Source: Methylobacterium sp. | GTDB taxonomy: Bacteria; Pseudomonadota; Alphaproteobacteria; Rhizobiales; Beijerinckiaceae | Direction of reading: 5' to 3' | Length of the DNA stretch: 64,000 nt | Assembly: GCA_002928875.1 (NCBI GenBank) | Contig: PERO01000020.1 | Coordinates: forward strand, 1 to 64,000 | Shown here: positions 60,329 through 64,000 of the stretch, in pieces | Numbering within the stretch: position 1 is the stretch's first letter | Layout of the letters: every line of letters starts with the position of its first letter | Position numbers and translations under genes: made by a program | The notes under the pieces: model-generated | Told to the model about the DNA's origin: nothing | Databases searched by the model: none | The model's input: the letters and a program-made list of their open reading frames with translations, nothing else

Positions 60329-60988
60329 ATGCGGCTTCTCGTCGGCCTCGGCAATCCCGGCGCGAAATATGCCGGCAACCGGCACAATATCGGCTTCATG
60401 GCGATCGATGCGATCGCGCGAGCGCATCGTGCATCGCCGTGGCGCCTGCGCTTTCAGGCCGAGTTCGCCGAAGTGACGCTCGACGGCGAGAAGGCGCTGC
60501 TTCTGAAACCGCAGACCTTCATGAACGAGAGCGGCCGCGCCGTGCGCGCCGCGATGGATTTCTACAAGCTGCCGCTCTCCGCGCTCCATGTGCTGCATGA
60601 CGAACTCGACCTTCCGCCCGCGAAGCTGCGCGTGAAGGTCGGCGGTGGCATTGCCGGACATAATGGCCTGCGCTCGATCTCCGCGCATTGCGGCAATGAT
60701 TACGCCCGCGTGCGGCTCGGCATCGGCCATCCCGGCGACAAGGCCCTCGTGCATGGCTATGTGCTGAACGATTTCGCGAAAGCCGAGCAGCCCTGGGTGG
60801 AGGATCTCTGCGCGGCCATCGCCAGCCATGCCGGGCTGCTGGGGCGGGACGACGCGCTCTTCGCCAATCGCGTGCATATCGCGATGGAGAAGGCCGGCCA
60901 CGCGGAAGCGAAGACACCGCGCGAGGCGGGAATGGCCAAAGCAGGGGAACGCGCGAAAAAGGCTGGACAGGGCGAGGAACCTCGCTGA
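60329..60988 (+). CDS. pth: Peptidyl-tRNA hydrolase
   Basis: Pth frees tRNA from peptidyl-tRNA that drops off ribosomes. The 219-residue protein has [23 protein letters not shown] with the catalytic His (residue 20 or so), [22 protein letters not shown], and [28 protein letters not shown] with the catalytic Asp. It is about 25 residues longer than E. coli Pth because of a Lys/Glu/Ala-rich C-terminal tail, as often in this class. AGGAAG lies before the ATG. Confidence 0.96.
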   Translation: MRLLVGLGNPGAKYAGNRHNIGFMAIDAIARAHRASPWRLRFQAEFAEVTLDGEKALLLKPQTFMNESGRAVRAAMDFYKLPLSALHVLHDELDLPPAKLRVKVGGGIAGHNGLRSISAHCGNDYARVRLGIGHPGDKALVHGYVLNDFAKAEQPWVEDLCAAIASHAGLLGRDDALFANRVHIAMEKAGHAEAKTPREAGMAKAGERAKKAGQGEEPR

Positions 60989-61048
60989 AAAGCAGCGCAA
61001 CTTCATGACACCCGGCGGCCCGGCCGCCCCTTGCACGGAACGGACACC

Positions 61049-62146
61049 ATGGGTTTCAAGATGGGCATCGTGGGGCTGCCGAATGTCGGCAAGTCCACCC
61101 TCTTCAACGCGTTGACGCAGACCGCCGCCGCGCAGGCCGCGAACTATCCCTTCTGCACCATCGAGCCGAATGTGGGCGATGTCGCCGTGCCGGATGAACG
61201 GCTCGATGCGCTCGCCGCCATTGCCAGCTCGAAGGAGATCATCCCGACGCGCCTCACCTTCGTGGATATCGCCGGCCTCGTGCGTGGCGCCTCGCGCGGC
61301 GAAGGCCTCGGCAACCAGTTTCTCGCCAATATCCGCGAGGTCGATGCCATCGCCCATGTCGTGCGCTGCTTCGAGGATTCGGACATCACCCATGTCGAGG
61401 GCAAGATCGACCCCGTCGCGGATATCGAGACCATCGAGACCGAATTGATGCTCGCCGATCTCGACAGCCTGGAGAAGCGCATCGTCGCGATCGAGAAGAA
61501 GGCGAAGGGCGGCGACAAGGAAGCGAAGGAAAGCTTCGACCTGATGAGCCGCTCGCTCGTCCTGCTGCGCGAGGGCAAGCCGGCGCGCCTTGTCGAGGTG
61601 AAGGCGAGCGAGGAGCGCGCCTTCCGCATGCTCGGCCTGCTGACCTCGAAGCCGGTGCTCTACGTGTGCAATGTCGAGGAAGCCTCGGCCGACAAGGGCA
61701 ATGCGTTCTCCGCACGCGTGTTCGGGCGCGCGAAGGAGGAAGGCGCGCGCGCCGTGGTCGTCTCGGCGAAGATCGAGAGCGAGGTCGCGGTGTTGCCGCC
61801 CGAGGAGCAGAAGGAATATCTCGAGGCGATCGGCCTCGAGGAGCCGGGCCTGAATCGCGTCATCCGCGAGGGCTATGCGCTGCTGGGCCTTCTCACCTAC
61901 TTCACGGTGGGGCCGAAGGAAGCCCGGGCATGGACGATTACCGCCGGCACCAAGGCGCCGCAGGCCGCAGGCGTGATCCATACGGATTTCGAGAAGGGTT
62001 TCATCCGCGCCGAAACCATCGCCTACCCCGATTACATCGCCCACAAGGGCGAGGCCGGCGCGCGCGAGGCCGGCAAGTTCCGGCTCGAGGGCAAGGAATA
62101 CGAGGTTGCCGACGGCGACGTGTTGCATTTCCGCTTCGCCAACTGA
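61049..62146 (+). CDS. ychF: Redox-regulated ATPase YchF
   Basis: YchF is an OBG-family P-loop protein that binds ATP rather than GTP, associates with ribosomes and affects stress responses. The 365-residue protein has the Walker A GLPNVGKSTLFNALT at residues 8-22, switch DIAGLVRGASRGEGLGN, NVEE in place of NKxD (YVCNVEEAS), and the C-terminal TGS domain (LLGLLTYFTVGPKEARAWTI, VIHTDFEKGFIRAE). The ATG at 61049 starts MGFKMGIVGLPN; an upstream start adds six residues. It is the third gene of rplY-pth-ychF. Confidence 0.97.
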   Translation: MGFKMGIVGLPNVGKSTLFNALTQTAAAQAANYPFCTIEPNVGDVAVPDERLDALAAIASSKEIIPTRLTFVDIAGLVRGASRGEGLGNQFLANIREVDAIAHVVRCFEDSDITHVEGKIDPVADIETIETELMLADLDSLEKRIVAIEKKAKGGDKEAKESFDLMSRSLVLLREGKPARLVEVKASEERAFRMLGLLTSKPVLYVCNVEEASADKGNAFSARVFGRAKEEGARAVVVSAKIESEVAVLPPEEQKEYLEAIGLEEPGLNRVIREGYALLGLLTYFTVGPKEARAWTITAGTKAPQAAGVIHTDFEKGFIRAETIAYPDYIAHKGEAGAREAGKFRLEGKEYEVADGDVLHFRFAN

Positions 62147-62247
62147 GCGCATGCGCCGCTGAGGCGGATTGTCGCGGTTTTTGACTTGCCGTTTACGAAT
62201 GCGACCTTAGTCTAATCCTTGAAGGGGGATTGGACGGAGGCTCGCTG

Positions 62248-62445
62248 ATGTCGGCAGTGGCAATGCGCGTTCGGGCGTTCTGGTGGCGCTCGTTGTATCT
62301 GGTTCTGTTTCCTCTCGTTTTCCTGATGACCTGGGCGCAGGCCGCCCCGGAGGGCACGCGCGAAGCGCTGGTGAAAAGCGTGGGTTTCGTCACGCTGATG
62401 ACCCTCGGGCTCGCTTGCGCCGCTGCGACGGGTGGCCGATTGTAA
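62248..62445 (+). CDS. Small membrane protein, unknown function
   Basis: I do not recognise a family. The 65-residue protein has two predicted membrane helices (about 12-30, with RSLYLVLFPLVFLMTWAQA, and 42-60, with SVGFVTLMTLGLACAAATG) joined by a short charged loop. It has a strong GGAGG sequence 10 nt before the ATG at 62248. It sits between ychF and the MaoC-domain gene on the same strand and may belong to that operon. Confidence 0.65.
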   Translation: MSAVAMRVRAFWWRSLYLVLFPLVFLMTWAQAAPEGTREALVKSVGFVTLMTLGLACAAATGGRL

Positions 62446-62491
62446 GGGCGGGTTCCCGCTGGCGCGGGATTGCGCCAGCCTCAGGTGAACC

Positions 62492-63484
62492 ATGCGGTAT
62501 TTCGAGGATTTTCGGGTCGGCGAGCAGCAGGCCTATGGCTCCGTGACCGTCAGCGAGGCGGAAATCCTGCATTTCGCACGCCAGTACGACGCACAGCCCA
62601 TGCACACGGACCCGGCCTCCGAGCAGGCCCGGTTCACGGGCGGCCTGATCGCCTCGGGCTGGCACACGGCCTCGCTCAACATGCGGATGATGGCCGACGG
62701 CTTCCTGCTGCCGGCGAAGCAGGGGCTGGGCTCGCCGGGCGTCTCGCGGCTCGATTGGGCCGCGCCCGTGCGCCCCGGCGATACGCTGCACGGCCGGTTC
62801 GAGGTGCTGGGCCGGAAGGCCTCGGCCAGCAAGCCGGATCGCGGCTTCGTCAATTTCCGCTTCACGGTCGAGAACCAGCACGGCGTCGCGGTGCTGCGGC
62901 AGGAAAACCTCATCATGTTCGCGCGGCGCGACCCGAAGGCGCCCGTGCCGCCGCCCGAGGGCGCGGATATTCCACCGCCCCCGCGCGAGACCCTCGCCCT
63001 GCCGGAGGGGCCGAACCCGGCGATGGGTCGCATCGGCGCGATGTCACAGGGCCTGACGCTGCGCTTCGGCACCATCGATTTCACACCCGGCGAGATGATC
63101 GCGTTTGCGCGCGATTTCGATCCGCAGGAATTCCATCTCAGCGAGGAAGCCGGCCGCGCCACGCATTTCGGCGGCCTCTCGGCCTCGGGCTGGCAGATCG
63201 CCTCGAACTGGATGCGGGCGATCGTCGGTTTCTGGGCGGCGGAAGCGAAGGCCGGCCGCTTCGTCCCGAAGCTCGGTCCCTCGCCGGGTTTCCGCGACCT
63301 CCTGTGGCTGAGGCCCGTGCTCGCAGGCGACCGCATCACCTATGGCTCGCGGTTCATCGAAGGCCGGAAATCGGCTTCGAAACGGGGCTGGGGCATCGCC
63401 CAGCACCGCAATTTCGGCATCAACCAGCGCGGCGAACTGGTCTTCGCCTTCACCGGCATCGTGCTGTGGGAGGCGGAAGCGTGA
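62492..63484 (+). CDS. Double MaoC-domain dehydratase
   Basis: The 330-residue protein contains two hotdog domains of the MaoC type in one chain. The first (about 8-145) has the active-site block YDAQPMHTD and GGLIASGWHTAS; the second (about 180-320) has FDPQEFHLSE and GGLSASGWQIAS. Both copies keep the Asp and His of the hydratase-2 site, whereas many double-hotdog enzymes keep only one. It may hydrate enoyl-CoA or an acid derivative; the substrate is unknown. The last base pairs overlap the start of the nucleosidase gene (GTGA). Confidence 0.9.
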   Translation: MRYFEDFRVGEQQAYGSVTVSEAEILHFARQYDAQPMHTDPASEQARFTGGLIASGWHTASLNMRMMADGFLLPAKQGLGSPGVSRLDWAAPVRPGDTLHGRFEVLGRKASASKPDRGFVNFRFTVENQHGVAVLRQENLIMFARRDPKAPVPPPEGADIPPPPRETLALPEGPNPAMGRIGAMSQGLTLRFGTIDFTPGEMIAFARDFDPQEFHLSEEAGRATHFGGLSASGWQIASNWMRAIVGFWAAEAKAGRFVPKLGPSPGFRDLLWLRPVLAGDRITYGSRFIEGRKSASKRGWGIAQHRNFGINQRGELVFAFTGIVLWEAEA

Positions 63485-64000
63485 CGCCAGCCGTGCCGTG
63501 GCTCGGCCGTTTCGCCGGCCGGTCCATCCTGTTCGTGATGGCGACGGAAGCGGAATATGGCCCCCATCTGCGCGCGCTCATCCAGCCCGTCATCACCGGT
63601 GTCGGACCGGTGGAGGCCGCCATCGGCGCGACACGGGCGCTGACGGCACTGCTCGACGCGGGATCGTCCCCCGATCTCGTGATGTCGCTTGGCTCGGCCG
63701 GATCGAACCGTCTCGAACAGGGCCGGGTCTATCAGGTCGCGAGCGTTTCGTATCGCGACATGGACGGGACCCCGCTGGGCTTTGCAAAAGGCGCGACGCC
63801 GTTTCTCGATCGGCCCGTCGAGATCGAATTGCCCATCCACCTGCACGCCTTGCCGGCGGGGCGCCTCTCCACCGGCGCGGCCGTCATCTCCGGCCCGGCC
63901 TATGCGGCGATCGACGCCGACATGGTGGATATGGAGAGCTTTGCGGTGTTGCGCGCCTGCGAGAGCTTCGGCGTGCCGATGATCGGCCTACGCGGCATTT
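63481..64000 (+). CDS. MTA/SAH nucleosidase family protein (partial)
   Basis: This enzyme family removes adenine from methylthioadenosine or S-adenosylhomocysteine. The reading frame opens with GTG at 63481, overlapping the MaoC stop, and runs past the right edge with 173 codons seen. Visible marks are FVMATEAEYG near the N terminus, ITGVGPVEAAIGATRAL, SLGSAGSNRLEQG, and the catalytic-glutamate block DMVDMESFAVLRACESFGVPMIGLRGI near the edge. The final strand and the Asp that protonates adenine lie outside. Confidence 0.85.
   Translation, partial: MTPAVPWLGRFAGRSILFVMATEAEYGPHLRALIQPVITGVGPVEAAIGATRALTALLDAGSSPDLVMSLGSAGSNRLEQGRVYQVASVSYRDMDGTPLGFAKGATPFLDRPVEIELPIHLHALPAGRLSTGAAVISGPAYAAIDADMVDMESFAVLRACESFGVPMIGLRGI

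Overview
The window is a 64 kb stretch of GC-rich alphaproteobacterial chromosome, almost certainly from the Hyphomicrobiales (Rhizobiales). The evidence is family-level: rpoD next to dnaG, lgt-midA-pgeF, uvrC-pgsA-moaD-moaE, rplY-pth-ychF, a trxB-linked LysR regulator of the VtlR/LsrB type, an Omp25-like porin, long UvrB and CarB proteins with alphaproteobacterial extensions, and intergenic palindromes of the GAGCATGATC...GATCATGCTC kind. I cannot name the genus. Nearly all of the sequence is coding. I see no rRNA, tRNA, prophage, transposase, CRISPR array or integrase. The only toxin-antitoxin locus is brnTA.

Layout. 1-4.3 kb: rpoD (cut by the left edge), dnaG and brnTA. 4.3-13.8 kb: yqeY, carA, a methyltransferase, gtrA-htpX-lemA, carB and greA, plus a secreted protein whose start lies inside greA. 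13.8-17.5 kb: an Lrp regulator, an ELM1-like protein, trxB and the LysR regulator. 17.5-27.8 kb: msrP, an acyl-CoA synthetase, a DMT exporter, an M15-type peptidase, aspC, a Bug-type binding protein, a YddA-like membrane protein without ATPase domain, a PQQ-type aldose dehydrogenase and a SemiSWEET. 27.9-36.7 kb: a TPR protein, uvrB, several small secreted proteins, a 27-codon membrane microprotein with its own terminator, an amidase, an extensin-like lipoprotein and RNase T2. 36.8-45.9 kb: rlmJ, a GST, the Omp25-like porin, a glycosyltransferase and SDR pair, pgeF-midA-lgt, ubiK, ybjN and proC. 45.9-53.5 kb: TetR, csaA, an OmpR/EnvZ pair, MarR with divergent ilvE, a double-receiver regulator, moaE-moaD-pgsA. 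53.6-64 kb: uvrC, a lipoprotein, prs, a chemoreceptor, rplY-pth-ychF, a small membrane protein, a double MaoC protein and an MTA/SAH nucleosidase cut by the right edge.

Most of the genes are housekeeping: replication and sigma factor, carbamoyl phosphate, proline, aspartate and branched-chain amino-acid metabolism, PRPP, nucleotide excision repair (UvrB and UvrC), envelope lipids and lipoproteins (PgsA, Lgt), translation (L25, Pth, YchF, RlmJ) and redox repair (TrxB, MsrP, with MoaD/MoaE for its molybdenum cofactor).

The less ordinary content is in the non-coding DNA and in small genes. The rplY leader has a promoter followed by mutually exclusive hairpins that end in an intrinsic terminator just before the ribosome binding site. 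A second terminator sits directly before greA. About 100-bp repeats occupy three convergent gene junctions, and their CTAG ends supply the TAG stop codons of five of the six flanking genes. Clean operator-like palindromes lie beside the lrp, lysR, marR and fadD-like genes. The 27-codon gene at 32105-32188 has a strong ribosome binding site and a dedicated terminator. I did not find a convincing undescribed multi-gene system.
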